64,000 nucleotides of DNA, taken from NCBI RefSeq assembly GCF_003048375.1, contig NZ_CP021642.1:930001-994000 (forward strand), written 5' to 3'. The notes under the pieces are model-generated. The model did not search any database and was not told the DNA's origin. It saw only the letters and a program-made list of their open reading frames with translations. The position numbers and the translations under genes are program-made. This DNA comes from Campylobacter concisus (GTDB taxonomy: Bacteria; Campylobacterota; Campylobacteria; Campylobacterales; Campylobacteraceae). The first letter of the stretch is position 1, and each line of letters opens with the position of its first letter. This document shows positions 53,025 through 63,400 of this stretch, one piece after another.

Positions 53025-53491
53025 ATGGCATTTGAAAATGCGATTATCACAAAAGAGGATGATGAAAGGTATGGCCTTACTAACATTTTTCTTAAATATA
53101 ATCCATCCGATAAGAGTTTGCCTGATCAATAGTATTGGATTATAGACAATGAGCGCGACTGCTGGCTTATGGAGAGTGGCTTTTTCATGATCCAAAGATG
53201 GATCATGGGTACCTTTCAAAAAGCCTATGGATACTTTACTATAAAGGTAAAATGTTTGAAATCATACTAGAAAATGAGCTATATAATAAAACAATAGAAC
53301 ATGTATCTTATGACAAAGCATGGCTTTTATTAGACATAAAGCCAATTACTTATAGCGCATTGGCCATTGAGGAAATTTTTGCGCTATTAAAAGAAATTCT
53401 TATTGTTTATGGGCTGGGTGGTGCATGGAGAGAGGCTTATTCGCCAAAGTACAAAGTGATACTATTAGATAAATTAGAAAGATTATTTTGA
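53025..53491 (+). pseudogene. Broken gene of unknown function (stop codon and frameshift)
   Basis: An ORF with AAGGA before ATG (MAFENAIITKEDDERYGL) runs into TAG at 53130-53132. After the TAG the same frame continues with protein-like YWIIDNERDCWLMESGFF. It then shifts at a run of five T near 53176 into the frame of the segment YYKGKMFEIILENELYNK, which continues to 53491. Reading through both lesions gives about 155 residues with many Trp, Tyr and acidic residues. The intact function is unknown; it vaguely resembles small soluble immunity-type proteins, but I cannot support that. Confidence 0.65.
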
Positions 53492-53562
53492 TAAAATACA
53501 AAGATGTAGCTCTCTTTGAAGTGTATAATAGCCAAATATAAGTAAAAAATAGAGAGGATTGT

Positions 53563-54162
53563 TTGGTTGTGAAAACTATTTTATTTTGGCTATTTACAGA
53601 GATACAAAGCAAAGAACTTGGATTTGTTGCTATTAGGTGTAGCGCGGTTTTAAAAAACTTAATAAATTTTAGTAAGCTTAAATTTCTAATCGCTTTACTT
53701 TGTTTATTTTGTTGTCTTAACATTAGTATCACAAACAAATTTGATTATTTTGTATATAACTTGGCCTATTTGATCATTGAGATATCATTACCATTGTTTA
53801 TTCTTTATATTTTCATAGATAAAAACAGCATTCTAAAAGATATCAATATCTTAAAAATAGACTTAACACCACATCTTATGATAATTCTTTCAGGCTGCTT
53901 TTTGATATTTATATACATATATGCAAAAGAATATTTTTTATATTTTTTATTGATAACGCCAATATTATTTTTTGCTTTTGCTATTAGAAGCATAAATTTT
54001 ATTTTATTTCATATACCAATTTGTGCCAAATTTTTCTCTGATTTCATTGAAATGTTTGTTTATAGAGGCTTTAAATTTGATGTTCTTATATATCCATTTT
54101 TATTGATTTTAATGATATTTTTGTATGACAAAGCAAATAAAAATTTAACTCAAAAAAGATAG
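53563..54162 (+). CDS. Small polytopic membrane protein, unknown function
   Basis: The 199-residue product has about five hydrophobic segments (for example FLIALLCLFCCLNISI, LAYLIIEISLPLFILYIF, LYFLLITPILFFAFAI, and a last one near residue 180). It is strongly AT-coded: Phe, Ile, Leu, Tyr, Asn and Lys dominate, unlike the flanking metQ and dedA genes. The start is a TTG at 53563, 4 nt after AGAGAGGA, with a GTG two codons later as an alternative. No family recognised. Together with the broken gene upstream it forms an AT-rich patch that looks acquired. Confidence 0.6.
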   Translation: MVVKTILFWLFTEIQSKELGFVAIRCSAVLKNLINFSKLKFLIALLCLFCCLNISITNKFDYFVYNLAYLIIEISLPLFILYIFIDKNSILKDINILKIDLTPHLMIILSGCFLIFIYIYAKEYFLYFLLITPILFFAFAIRSINFILFHIPICAKFFSDFIEMFVYRGFKFDVLIYPFLLILMIFLYDKANKNLTQKR

Positions 54163-54165
54163 ATA

Positions 54166-54187
54166 GGGCGAAAGCTCGCCCCGTTTT
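54166..54187. terminator. Bidirectional terminator
   Basis: GGGCGA-AAGC-TCGCCC is followed by CGTTTT on the plus strand and by TATCTATCTTTTTT on the minus strand. It serves the membrane-protein gene (+) and the second metQ gene (-), which converge here. Confidence 0.85.
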
Positions 54188-54965
54188 AAAATGCAGGTAT
54201 GACCTCGCCTTTGTAGCGAGTGATGATGAAATTTTTAGTATCAGGGCTAAGAACCGCATCGACTAAAGCTTTGATCTTAGGATTGTTCTCGTTGCCAGCT
54301 CTTGTGACGATGATGTTGGCGTAAGGGCTGTTGGCATCTTCAAGTAAAAGTGCGTCTTTTGCCACGCTCATGCCAAGGTCAAGGACGAAATTTGTGCTAA
54401 TAGCAGCGATATCGACATCATCAAGCGTCCTTGGTATCTGAGCGCCTTCTAGCTCGACAAATTGTAAATTCTTAGGATTTTTAGTTATGTCATTTACAGT
54501 TGCAACTTTTACGTTTTTATCGATCTCTATAAGACCAGCTTTTTCTAAAATTCTAAGTGCTCTGTTGCCATTTGACGGATCATAAGCGATCGCCACTTTT
54601 GAGCCATCTTTTAGATCTTTTATGTTTTTTATCTTTTTAGAGTAAAAGCCAAGTGGCTCTACATGGACGTTTGCAACGCTTACAAGATGCAAGCCTCTAG
54701 CCTTGTTTTGCTCCTCAAGATATGGCAAATGCTGAAAGAAATTTGCGTCTAAGCTGCCATCTTCTGTGGCGACATTTGGTATCGAATAGTCTGAAATTTC
54801 AGATATAACAAGGTCGTAGCCCTTATCTTTTAGCTTTGGTTTTACAAATTCTAAAATTTCAGCGTGTGGCACTGGTGAGACGCCAACAGTGATAGTATGG
54901 TCCTTGTCGGCTGCGTGAAGGCTTAGAGCAACTATAGATGCGGTTAAAAGTTTGATAAATTTCAT
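54186..54965 (-). CDS. metQ: MetQ-type substrate-binding protein, copy 2
   Basis: The 259-residue NlpA-family protein has signal peptide LLTASIVALSLHAA and mature start DKDHTITVGVSPVPHAEILE, then YSIPNVATEDGSLDANFFQHL and VDIAAISTNFVLDLG, the usual methionine-binding pattern. There is no lipobox Cys at the cleavage site, so it should be a soluble periplasmic protein, not a lipoprotein. It lies 77 nt downstream of a paralogue with clearly related sequence. Ligand may be L-Met, D-Met or a related compound; two copies suggest different ligands. Confidence 0.88.
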   Translation of the reverse strand: MKFIKLLTASIVALSLHAADKDHTITVGVSPVPHAEILEFVKPKLKDKGYDLVISEISDYSIPNVATEDGSLDANFFQHLPYLEEQNKARGLHLVSVANVHVEPLGFYSKKIKNIKDLKDGSKVAIAYDPSNGNRALRILEKAGLIEIDKNVKVATVNDITKNPKNLQFVELEGAQIPRTLDDVDIAAISTNFVLDLGMSVAKDALLLEDANSPYANIIVTRAGNENNPKIKALVDAVLSPDTKNFIITRYKGEVIPAF

Positions 54966-55042
54966 TGTTTTTCCTTTTTTTGATTTGATTTGAAGCGACG
55001 CTAAAAAGGTAAAAGCTTTTACGTCACTTTTTATAAATTTAA

Positions 55043-55825
55043 TTAAAACGCTGGGATGATAGCGCCGTTATATTTTGTCTCGATAAATTTCTTAACTTCT
55101 GGTGAGTTGATCGCTTTATCAAGTGCTTTAGTTTTAGGGCTGTTCTCGTTGCCAGCTTTTACAACTACGTAATTTACGTATGGGCTATCTTTGCTCTCGA
55201 TCACAAGTGCGTCTTTTGTTGGATTGAGATTTGCATTTAGCGCGTAGTTTGTATTGATAACTGCGATAGTAACGTCATCAAGCGTTCTTGGCACTTGAGC
55301 AGTCTCGATCTCTTCAAATTTAAGCTTCTTAGGGTTATCAACTATATCAAGCGGGGTTTTTAGTGGATTGTTGTTTAGCTTGATAAGTCCGGTACTTGCT
55401 ATGATGTCAAGTGCGCGGCTCTCGTTTGTTGGGTCGTTTGGGATAGAGACAACTGCGCCATCTTTTAGCTCTTTGATATCTTTGATCTTTTTAGAATAAA
55501 CGCCCATTGGCTCGAGGTGCACGCCAACTGTTTTTACAAGGTGAGTGCCTTTGTTTTTGTTAAATTCTTCAAGATATGGGATGTGTTGAAAGAAGTTTGC
55601 ATCAAGGTCGCCGTCCTCTGTCGCAAGGTTTGGCGTGGTGTAATCGTTAAATTCTTTGATCTCAAGTGTGTAGCCATCTTTTGCCAAAATAGGCTTTACA
55701 ACCTCTAAAATTTCAGCATGTGGGATAGGTGTAGCACCGACGATTATTGTTTTTGATTTGTCAGCAGCATTTGCGCTAACGCTAAGGCCTAGGGCAACTA
55801 AAGAGGTAAGAAGTAGTTTTTTCAT
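55043..55825 (-). CDS. metQ: MetQ-type substrate-binding protein, copy 1
   Basis: The 260-residue protein has signal peptide LLTSLVALGLSVSANAA and mature start DKSKTIIVGATPIPHAEILE, then YTTPNLATEDGDLDANFFQHI and VTIAVINTNYALNAN. Like its neighbour it lacks a lipobox Cys. It delivers methionine to the MetNI transporter encoded upstream. AAGGA precedes the ATG, and the 125-nt leader upstream holds a long hairpin pair and a 19-codon ORF (see those entries), suggesting that synthesis of both MetQ proteins is attenuated. Confidence 0.9.
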   Translation of the reverse strand: MKKLLLTSLVALGLSVSANAADKSKTIIVGATPIPHAEILEVVKPILAKDGYTLEIKEFNDYTTPNLATEDGDLDANFFQHIPYLEEFNKNKGTHLVKTVGVHLEPMGVYSKKIKDIKELKDGAVVSIPNDPTNESRALDIIASTGLIKLNNNPLKTPLDIVDNPKKLKFEEIETAQVPRTLDDVTIAVINTNYALNANLNPTKDALVIESKDSPYVNYVVVKAGNENSPKTKALDKAINSPEVKKFIETKYNGAIIPAF

Positions 55826-55887
55826 TTATTATCCTTTTTTAAAATTTGCCAAGCACCAAAAAAGGATAAATTTAAGCTAAAAGGTTA

Positions 55888-55946
55888 AATTTCTTTTTAA
55901 GCACTTAAGCTTTTTCTAAGCACTTAAAAAGAAATTCTGTGCTTAG
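55888..55946 (-). promoter_or_regulatory. Candidate attenuator: two mutually exclusive hairpins ahead of metQ
   Basis: On the reverse strand three segments follow the 19-codon ORF. Segment A (55946-55939) is CTAAGCAC. Segment B (55936-55917) begins AATTTCTTTTTAAG and ends GTGCTTA; with base 55916 it gives GTGCTTAG (55923-55916). Segment C (55907-55888) is TAAGTGCTTAAAAAGAAATT. A pairs perfectly with the 8 bases of B. B pairs with C over 20 positions, with two mismatches. The two structures share 55917-55923 and cannot coexist. A begins 3 nt after the ORF stop, so a ribosome at the stop would cover A and favour B:C. There is no clean T tract after C, so it may act on translation or partial termination. 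This is inference from sequence. Confidence 0.5.
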
Positions 55947-55949
55947 AGA

Positions 55950-56009
55950 TTAGTCTTTCGACGACGCATTTTTTAGTAGGCGGCACATCTGGCACATATC
56001 TGATTTCAT
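55950..56009 (-). CDS. Putative 19-residue Met/Cys leader peptide upstream of metQ
   Basis: ATG at 56009 opens a 19-codon ORF, MKSDMCQMCRLLKNASSKD, ending TAA at 55950-55952. AAGGA lies 6 nt before the ATG, and a TAAAAT -10-like box is at 56042-56047, so it has its own start signals. Codons 5, 6, 8 and 9 are Met, Cys, Met, Cys, a density of sulfur amino-acid codons suited to sensing their supply. It lies after metI and before metQ, and a pair of alternative hairpins follows its stop. It could instead be an unrelated peptide or a chance ORF, since CxxC motifs also occur in metal-binding peptides. Confidence 0.5.
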   Translation of the reverse strand: MKSDMCQMCRLLKNASSKD

Positions 56010-56083
56010 CTTTTGTCCTTTCAGCTAAAATTAATTTTGCAATTTTAAGGAAAAAAGCTTAAAATCAGATAAAAAATGTGGCC

Positions 56084-56758
56084 TTATTTTTTTGAAATTT
56101 TATAGAGATAGTTGCCTAAAACTTGAAAAATTTGAACCATAATGATAAGAATAACCACGGTGTAGAGCATGATATCTGGGCGAAATCTCTGATATCCGTA
56201 GTTTATAGCGACTGATCCTAGTCCGCCACCGCCAACTGCACCAGCCATCGCTGAAAAGCCGATATTTACGATAAGCGTTAGCGTAAATGCCGAGATGATG
56301 CCAGGAAGAGCCTCTACAAACATCACGCGAAAGATGATCTGAAATTTCGAGCTTCCAAAGCTTTGAGCAGCTTCGATGATGCCCTTATCAACCTCTTTTA
56401 GAGCATTTTCAATGAGCCTTGCCACAAACGGAGCCGCGCCAATAGTTAGTGGAACGATCGCAGCTGTGGTGCCGATGCTTGTGCCTACGATCATTTTTGT
56501 AACTGGAAAGAGCACGATGATGAGAATGATAAATGGAAAGCTTCTAAGCACGTTTATAACGATATCTAGTACAAAATAAAGCTGTTTGTTTGGCTTTAGT
56601 CCGTCTTTGTCTGAAAGGATGAGTAAAACCGCAGGTATGAGGCCTATGGCAAAGGCGAGCAAGGTAGAGACTATGCTCATATATAGCGTCTCGCCGATAG
56701 CTGGCAAAAGTATCCTAGAAAAAACATCTGGAAATTTAGAAAAATCAATACCAAACAT
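56084..56758 (-). CDS. metI: MetI, methionine ABC transporter permease
   Basis: The protein (224 residues from MFGIDF at 56758) has five membrane helices and the permease EAA loop with KEVDKGIIEAAQSFGSSKFQ, followed by ALPGIISAFTLTLIVNIGFSAMAGA and GGLGSVAINYGYQRF. The start at 56758 overlaps the metN stop by 1 nt (TGATG); the upstream in-frame ATG at 56773 lies inside metN. It pairs with MetN and uses the MetQ proteins encoded downstream. Confidence 0.93.
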   Translation of the reverse strand: MFGIDFSKFPDVFSRILLPAIGETLYMSIVSTLLAFAIGLIPAVLLILSDKDGLKPNKQLYFVLDIVINVLRSFPFIILIIVLFPVTKMIVGTSIGTTAAIVPLTIGAAPFVARLIENALKEVDKGIIEAAQSFGSSKFQIIFRVMFVEALPGIISAFTLTLIVNIGFSAMAGAVGGGGLGSVAINYGYQRFRPDIMLYTVVILIIMVQIFQVLGNYLYKISKK

Positions 56759-57714
56759 CAAGCAACCTCCCACAAAACGCCACTTTGCTTGATATAGTTA
56801 AGCACGTTTTCTTTATCTTTTTCGTCTATGTTTATGACAAGCGAGCCGAGGACGTTGTCGTTTAACTTCTCAAGCTTGCCCCAGACTATGTTAAAGTCGA
56901 TATTTAGGCTTCTTGCCATGTGCGTGATCACGCTGTTTTGAGCCACTTCTTTTGGGAAAAATAGCCTGATATTTGTGCCAGTGCTTGGCAAAATTTCAAC
57001 TTCACCCAGAAACTCTTTCATCTTCTCATCTGGCTTTAAAAATAGCTCTTCGATGCTTCCAGAGCCTATGATCTTGCCGCCTTCTAGCAGTATCGCGCGT
57101 TTTGCGATTGATTTTACAACCTCCATCTCATGCGTGACGATAACGACGCTGATGTCTAGCTCTTTGTTTATCTTTTCAAGCAGCTCTAAAATTTGATTTG
57201 TCGTGTTTGGATCAAGAGCTGAAGTCGCCTCGTCGCTTAGTAAAATTTTAGGATTTAAAGCAAGCGCTCTAGCGATCGCGACACGCTGTTTTTGACCGCC
57301 ACTTAGCTCGCTTGGATAGCTTTTTGCCTTGCTTTCAAGGCCGACTAAATTTAAAAGCTCTCTCACTCTTTTCTCGGTTTCATCGCTTTTGTAACCCCAA
57401 AATTTAAGCGGAGTAGCGACGTTTTCAAAGACATTTTTTCTAGCCATCAAGGCAAAATGCTGAAATATCATCCCAACATCTCGCCTTAAATGTCTCTGTT
57501 GCGTCTCGTCTAAATTTTTTATCTCTTGATTAAAGACTTTTAGGCTGCCACCTTGATAGCTTTCAAGTCCGTTTATGCACCTTAAAAGCGTTGATTTACC
57601 AGCACCGCTGTGTCCCACGATAGCAAAAATTTCACCCTTTTTAACCTCTAAATTTACATCAAAAAGGATCTGCGTATCACCGTAAAATTTGGTTAAATTT
57701 TCTATTTTTATCAC
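56758..57714 (-). CDS. metN: MetN, methionine ABC transporter ATPase
   Basis: The 318-residue protein has Walker [18 protein letters not shown], signature [19 protein letters not shown], Walker [14 protein letters not shown], and switch His in [12 protein letters not shown]-terminal NIL domain (about residues 240-318) binds methionine and inhibits transport when cytoplasmic Met is high. The start is a GTG at 57714 ([13 protein letters not shown]) that overlaps the valS stop codon (TAGTG), with GGAG 8 nt upstream. The longer frame opened at 57747 lies inside valS and is rejected. Confidence 0.93.
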   Translation of the reverse strand: MIKIENLTKFYGDTQILFDVNLEVKKGEIFAIVGHSGAGKSTLLRCINGLESYQGGSLKVFNQEIKNLDETQQRHLRRDVGMIFQHFALMARKNVFENVATPLKFWGYKSDETEKRVRELLNLVGLESKAKSYPSELSGGQKQRVAIARALALNPKILLSDEATSALDPNTTNQILELLEKINKELDISVVIVTHEMEVVKSIAKRAILLEGGKIIGSGSIEELFLKPDEKMKEFLGEVEILPSTGTNIRLFFPKEVAQNSVITHMARSLNIDFNIVWGKLEKLNDNVLGSLVINIDEKDKENVLNYIKQSGVLWEVA

Positions 57715-60338
57715 TATTTTTCTCCAAGAGCTTCTAACTCTTCGCATACTTTTTTAAATTTAGCCTCAGCGCTCTCTAATGCCTCTTTGTTCGTCTCTAT
57801 GACCTCTTTTGGTGCGTTTGCCACGAAATTTTGGTTATTTAGCATGCCTGAGAGTTTGGCTATCTCTTTTTCAAGCTTTGTCTTTTGAGAGCTTAGCCTT
57901 GTGATGATACCGCTCATATCAAGCCCTTCAAGCGGGATAAATGCCTCTAAATTTTCGCTCACATCTCTTATTGAATTTTCGATTTTTTCATCTACAAAGC
58001 CGATCTCTTCGCATTTTGCAAGCAGTTTAATATACTCTTTAACCTCGTCAAGATCTATTTTTTCGTTAAATTTAACAAAGGCTTTTGCTATCTTTGAGTT
58101 GCCAAGATCGATAGTCGCTTTTGCACGGCGAATAGCCACGATCGCTTCGATAACTAGCTCAAATTTCTTCTCAACCTCTAAATTTCGCTCTTTTATCTCT
58201 GGATAGCTCATAACCATTATTGATTTTGCATTTTCAAGCTGTGTGCCACTAAGCTCTTGAAATAGATACTCTGAGAGAAACGGCATGAAAGGATTTAGCA
58301 GTTTCATCGCCTCTTTAAATATACTTCCAAGCTCTTTTACGCTCGCTTTGTCAGCCTTGCTAAGCTCGATGCCCCAGTCACAAAACTCATCCCAAAGGAA
58401 TTTGTAAAGTGTGTTTGCAGCGTCATTGAAGCGGTAGGCGTCGATGTTTTCGCGCACCTCTCTCACGCACTCGTTAAAGCGGCTATTCATATAAATTCCA
58501 AGCTTTGTTTGAAGCTTGATATCCTCTAAATTTGCAAATTTGCTCTCATTTAGCATGAGGTATTTGCTCGCGTTATAAAGCTTGTTGGTGAAATTTCTTA
58601 CCTGTTTCATCTTAGCGTCGCTTAGCTTGATATCGCGTCCTTGAACGGCTAGAAGCGTTAGTGTAAAGCGCAAGATATCGGCGCTATACTCATTTATGCT
58701 ATCAAGTGGGTCGATGACATTGCCAAGGCTTTTGCTCATCTTTCTGCCAAACTCATCTTTTACAAGCGCGTGCAGGTAGATGTCGTCAAATGGCAGCTTG
58801 CCAAGGGCGTTTTCACCCTGAAACATCATCCTAGCAACCCAGAAAAATAATATATCAAAGCCAGTTATAAGAAGGTTATTTGGATAAAACTCAGCCAAGT
58901 CGCCTTCAAACCATTTTTCATTTTTTAGTTCATTTTCATTACCCCAGCCAAGTGTGCTAAATGGCCAAAGACCAGAGCTAAACCACGTATCTAGCACGTC
59001 TGGGTCTTGGTGGATGTTTTTACTTTTGCACTTTTTGCACTCGCATGGCTCGTCCTCGTCAGCCCACATATGACCGCAATCATCGCAGTAAAATACTGGA
59101 ATTTGATGTCCCCACCAAAGCTGGCGTGAGATACACCAGTCTCTTAGCTCTCTCATCCACGCGTTAAAGCTGTTTATCCAGTGCGGCGGGTAAAATTTAG
59201 CAAGACCCTCTGAGACCTTTTGTATCGCTTCGTCCGCGATCTCTTTTTTGACAAACCACTGCTTTGAGATGTATGGCTCGACGACGTTTTTGCAGCGGTA
59301 GCAGTAACCTACTTGATTTTCGTAATCTTCTATCTTTTCAACATTGCCAAGTTTTTCAAGCTCGGCCACGACGATATCTCTAGCCTCAAGCCTCTCAAGT
59401 CCTGCAAATTTATCGCACTTGTCGTTTAAGATGCCTTTTTCGTCAAACACGGTAATAAATTCAAGGTTGTGTTTTTTGCCGACCTCGTAGTCGTTTTGAT
59501 CGTGCGCAGGTGTGACCTTAACAAGGCCTGTTCCAAACTCCATATCAACGTGCTCGTCTGCAATGATCTCGATCTCTCTATTTATGATAGGTAGTACCAC
59601 TTTTTTGCCGATTAAATTTTTATAGCGCTCGTCGTTTGGATTTACCATTACGGCCGTATCGCCGAAATATGTTTCAGGACGAGTAGTCGCAACAACAACA
59701 AATTCGCTTGGCTTGTCTGCAAAGTAGTATCTCAAATGATAAAGCTTGCCTTTGTTTTCTTTGTGCTCGACCTCTATGTCAGAGAGTGCGCCATCATGCG
59801 TACACCAGTTTATCATGTAATTTTTCTGGACTATTAGCCCTTTGTCGTATAAATTTACAAAGGCTTTTTTCACAGCTTTTCTTAAGCCCTCATCCATAGT
59901 AAATCTCTGGCGTGACCAAGCCGGAGTGATGCCAAGTTTTCGCATCTGATGGACGATCATGCCGCCGCTTTTTTCTTTCCACTCCCACACTTTTTCTACA
60001 AATTTCTCACGTCCAAGCTCTTCTTTTTTGATACCTTGTGCTAGAAGCTGCTTTTCAACGACGTTTTGAGTAGCGATGCCAGCGTGGTCAAGTCCTGGCT
60101 GCCAAAGTGTCTTGTAGCCGTCCATCCTCTTGTAGCGAGTCATGATATCTTGAAGTGTGAAGGTTAGGGCGTGTCCGATGTGAAGCGAGCCAGTCACGTT
60201 TGGAGGTGGCATCATAATGCAAAATTTACGTCCATCTTTTTGGATATCTTTGTTTGCGTCTATCTCGAAGTATCCGCGTTCTTCCCAAATTTTATAAAAT
60301 TTATCTTCTATCTCTTTTGCATTGTAAAATTCTGCCAC
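57714..60338 (-). CDS. valS: Valyl-tRNA synthetase
   Basis: The 874-residue class I synthetase has the HIGH motif in [16 protein letters not shown], the KMSKS motif in [15 protein letters not shown], the editing domain ([15 protein letters not shown]), a zinc-type Cys cluster ([18 protein letters not shown]), and a C-terminal coiled coil ([18 protein letters not shown]-like). It charges tRNA-Val. Its stop overlaps the metN start by 1 nt; the valS-metN-metI-metQ order is also seen in C. jejuni. Confidence 0.97.
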   Translation of the reverse strand: MAEFYNAKEIEDKFYKIWEERGYFEIDANKDIQKDGRKFCIMMPPPNVTGSLHIGHALTFTLQDIMTRYKRMDGYKTLWQPGLDHAGIATQNVVEKQLLAQGIKKEELGREKFVEKVWEWKEKSGGMIVHQMRKLGITPAWSRQRFTMDEGLRKAVKKAFVNLYDKGLIVQKNYMINWCTHDGALSDIEVEHKENKGKLYHLRYYFADKPSEFVVVATTRPETYFGDTAVMVNPNDERYKNLIGKKVVLPIINREIEIIADEHVDMEFGTGLVKVTPAHDQNDYEVGKKHNLEFITVFDEKGILNDKCDKFAGLERLEARDIVVAELEKLGNVEKIEDYENQVGYCYRCKNVVEPYISKQWFVKKEIADEAIQKVSEGLAKFYPPHWINSFNAWMRELRDWCISRQLWWGHQIPVFYCDDCGHMWADEDEPCECKKCKSKNIHQDPDVLDTWFSSGLWPFSTLGWGNENELKNEKWFEGDLAEFYPNNLLITGFDILFFWVARMMFQGENALGKLPFDDIYLHALVKDEFGRKMSKSLGNVIDPLDSINEYSADILRFTLTLLAVQGRDIKLSDAKMKQVRNFTNKLYNASKYLMLNESKFANLEDIKLQTKLGIYMNSRFNECVREVRENIDAYRFNDAANTLYKFLWDEFCDWGIELSKADKASVKELGSIFKEAMKLLNPFMPFLSEYLFQELSGTQLENAKSIMVMSYPEIKERNLEVEKKFELVIEAIVAIRRAKATIDLGNSKIAKAFVKFNEKIDLDEVKEYIKLLAKCEEIGFVDEKIENSIRDVSENLEAFIPLEGLDMSGIITRLSSQKTKLEKEIAKLSGMLNNQNFVANAPKEVIETNKEALESAEAKFKKVCEELEALGEK

Positions 60339-60428
60339 TTTTGTCTCCTCAGTTTCGTTTAAAAAATGCTTAATGTTATCTAAAATTTGTTTAAAAAAAT
60401 CTTTGCAAAAGTGGGGAAATATGGGCTT

Positions 60429-60446
60429 GGGGCGGTTAAACGCCCC
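60429..60446 (-). terminator. GC hairpin after the alpha-2-macroglobulin gene
   Basis: On the reverse strand GGGGCG-TTTAAC-CGCCCC starts 14 nt after the stop of the gene ending at 60460. It is a strong stem, but the bases after it are not T-rich. Confidence 0.6.
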
Positions 60447-60459
60447 GAAATTTATATGG

Positions 60460-63400
60460 CTATTTTACGTTAAAGCTTCTCACGGCTAAGTCGTAGTCGT
60501 TTTGTCTTTCGTTATACATATTTTCAGTTGTGACTGCACCAAGCGAACATTTACCGCCAAGTCTTACGCGGTAAGGTGTGTAAAGCACGGCGTCTTTTTC
60601 GTCGTTACTTAGCGTGTAAAAGCTTAGCACGCGGTCATCTTTTATGCTTTTATACTCAACTTGCAAGCTGTTTTTTAAGCTCTTGCTAAAGTTGCTTAAA
60701 TTTTCATTTATCGGCTCAAAGCAACTGCTTACGATCTCATTAATAACGCCATTTTTAACCATTGTTTTTGAGTTTATCACCACTTTTGAGTAGATGACGT
60801 CATTTACTTTTAGGCTGTCAAGACCTAGCTCTTTGCCTTTTTCATCGACAAAAACGCGGTAGATGTCAAGCTCTTTTGGCTCGATTTTATGTTTGATCTC
60901 AAGTGGCAAGTAAGCGTAGCTTAAGATAGTCGCATAAAGCTTATTTGAGCCTAGTGGAGTGATGCTAAATTCGCCATTTTTTGTAGTAAATGAGGTGCTT
61001 AAAAGGCCATCAAATTCTTTATTTTCGCCGTTGTAGCTAAGCTTAAATTTGTTATTTTTCTCGCCACTATCTTTGCCAAAGTAGGCATTTAGCGCTCTAA
61101 GCACAAATGCACGCTCCTGCGTTGAGCTTAGCTCATTTAAATTTACTATCAAAAAATTTGCAAGGTCGTCTGAGTAGTCGTTTTTCTCAAAGTATTTTGC
61201 GTGCAGATATAAGATAAATGCGTTGTCTCTTACTTTTGAGCTAAAATCAGATGGATTTTCTTCGCTTGTTTTAGCATTTTTGATATCTTTTAGCGCGACT
61301 TTTGCCTCGTCATTTAGGCCGTTTAGCTTTAGGGCTGCTGCCATTAGGTATTTACTTAGTGCTGTTTTATTGTAGGCTTTGTCGTCATAAATTTTATTTA
61401 AGATTGATCTATCGGCCATATTTGCACGTGAGCTTACATAAAGTGCGTAAAGTGCCTCAAAGTCGTTGTTTGCGTATTTTAAAAGAGAGTTTAGCGCATT
61501 TTGTTTGACGCCTTTACTTACCTCGTATCCAGCCTCACTAAGGTCAAGTAAAACATCAGTTGCAAAGATACTTGCAAATGCATTTGTCTCACCTAGATCG
61601 CTCCAGTAGCCAAAGCTGCCGTCTGGTTTTTGCATCTTGACTAGCTCATCTATGCCGCTTGCGATAAATCTCTTTTGATCGCTTTTTTCAAGCTCATCTT
61701 TTGGTTTTAAATTTAAAAGCGCAAGCAGTCTTGAGCTCCTTTGCTCAGCGCATCCGTAAGGATACTGGACTAAATTCTTTGAAGCTGCTAAAAGCACGCT
61801 TGAGACCGAGCTTGAGGCATCAACGCTCACATCGTGATAGCCTTTTGGTAGTGAAATTTTACTCTCTTTGTCAAAGACGCTGCTCTTTGCGTAGGTACTG
61901 ATCGTATAAGGGCTAACGACGTCTAGTAAATTTTGAAGCGTTTTTGAGCCATTTTTATCGCTTATTGTGACATTGTATTCGCCAGCACCTGTTTCAAGGG
62001 CTGAAATTTTAAGCACAAACGCCTTGTTTTCAAACGGCTTTAGGTTGGCATTTTCTTGCGTTTTGATGTTTAAATTTTTGCTTGATGCTACATTTATAGT
62101 AAGGTTTTTGTCGGCATTTGTCGTATTTATAAGCCTTAAGTTTGCGCTTAATTCATCGCCTTTTAAAAGATAAATCAAAGCGCTTGGCTTAATGATCACA
62201 TCATCTTTTACTTTTATCTCGCTACTTACGGCGTTCATTGCAGTTGCGTCATTTGCCACAGCATCTACTCTAATGGCGCCATTAAAGCCATTTGGCGTTT
62301 TAAACTCGTATGAAATTTCGCCTTTGTCGTCCGCTTGAAGGCTCACTAAATTTGCATAAGTTTTTACATTTTTGCTATCAACTGGGCTTGCATGTTTTGC
62401 CATTTTTGCAGCCACTGCCATCGCCGCGGCATCACCGCCAAAGCTTAACGTTTTGCCCTCGACCTTGTAGTTTGTGAGCATATTATAGATGTCGTAGTCA
62501 AAGACGCCATCAGGTAAAATTTTGTCAAAAAACTTAAGCGGATCGGCTGGTTTTTGCGATGTGATATCAAGAATGCCAACATCTGTGATAAATAAATCTA
62601 CATAAGCTTTTGGCTTGGTTTTTAGTGAAATTTTGATATTTTCATCGCTCTTTGCGCTTTTTGGCGCTTCTAGGCTAAGCTCTATCTTTCTTGAAGATTT
62701 ATCGCCGTTTGCATAGACCTTGCCGTAGGTTCTAAACGGAGTTAGCCCAGCGTCAGTCATGCGGTAGATATTTGCGCTCACATAAAGGCCGTTAAAGTCA
62801 AAGTCAAGTTTAAATTTAACGTTTGCTGAGTTGTTTTTGATCTTGACGACTTTATAAGCTTTGACACCTGCATCTTCAAGCGTGACAAGTGCGATGCCTT
62901 CTTTTATCGCTGAGCTTATGTCTGCGCTTAGCTCGTCGCCTTTTTTATAGACGCTTTTGTTTAGCTTTATCTGAGACTTGCTAAGCTCTTTTGTAGGCGC
63001 TAGAGTTGAGTAGTTATAGCCGCTTACGTCGATGTCTAGGCTCGTGCTCGCGCCACTTACTAAATTTGTAGCAGTGATGACGTATGAGCCACTTTGCGTA
63101 AATTTATAGCTAAACTCGCCACTATTTTTATAAAAACTATCCACATCTTCAAGCGTTTGGATCCATTTTATATAGCCATTTGCGTCCCTTTGATACTGCC
63201 ATGTGACACGTTTTACATCAAATTTCAAATTTGACTTCACTGCCTTTTGGCTTGGCATATCAACAACGACTGTTCTTATCTTTACATCTTCGTTTGGATC
63301 AGCAAATGCCGTGCTAGCAGCGATGCCAACCATATCTTTGTAAGGATAGAGCGTAAAGCTTTTTGCGTCACTTACGTTTTTGCCATCGTCATTTACGTTG

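Noticed and set aside
53198-53491. A 97-residue plus-strand ORF as an independent gene.
   Set aside because: Its start has no ribosome site, and the upstream sequence reads as the same protein in another frame; treated as part of a pseudogene.
54966-56083. A SAM or other metabolite riboswitch ahead of the metQ genes.
   Set aside because: I see no SAM-I, SAM-II or SAM-IV core motifs; the leader instead has a short ORF and simple alternative hairpins.
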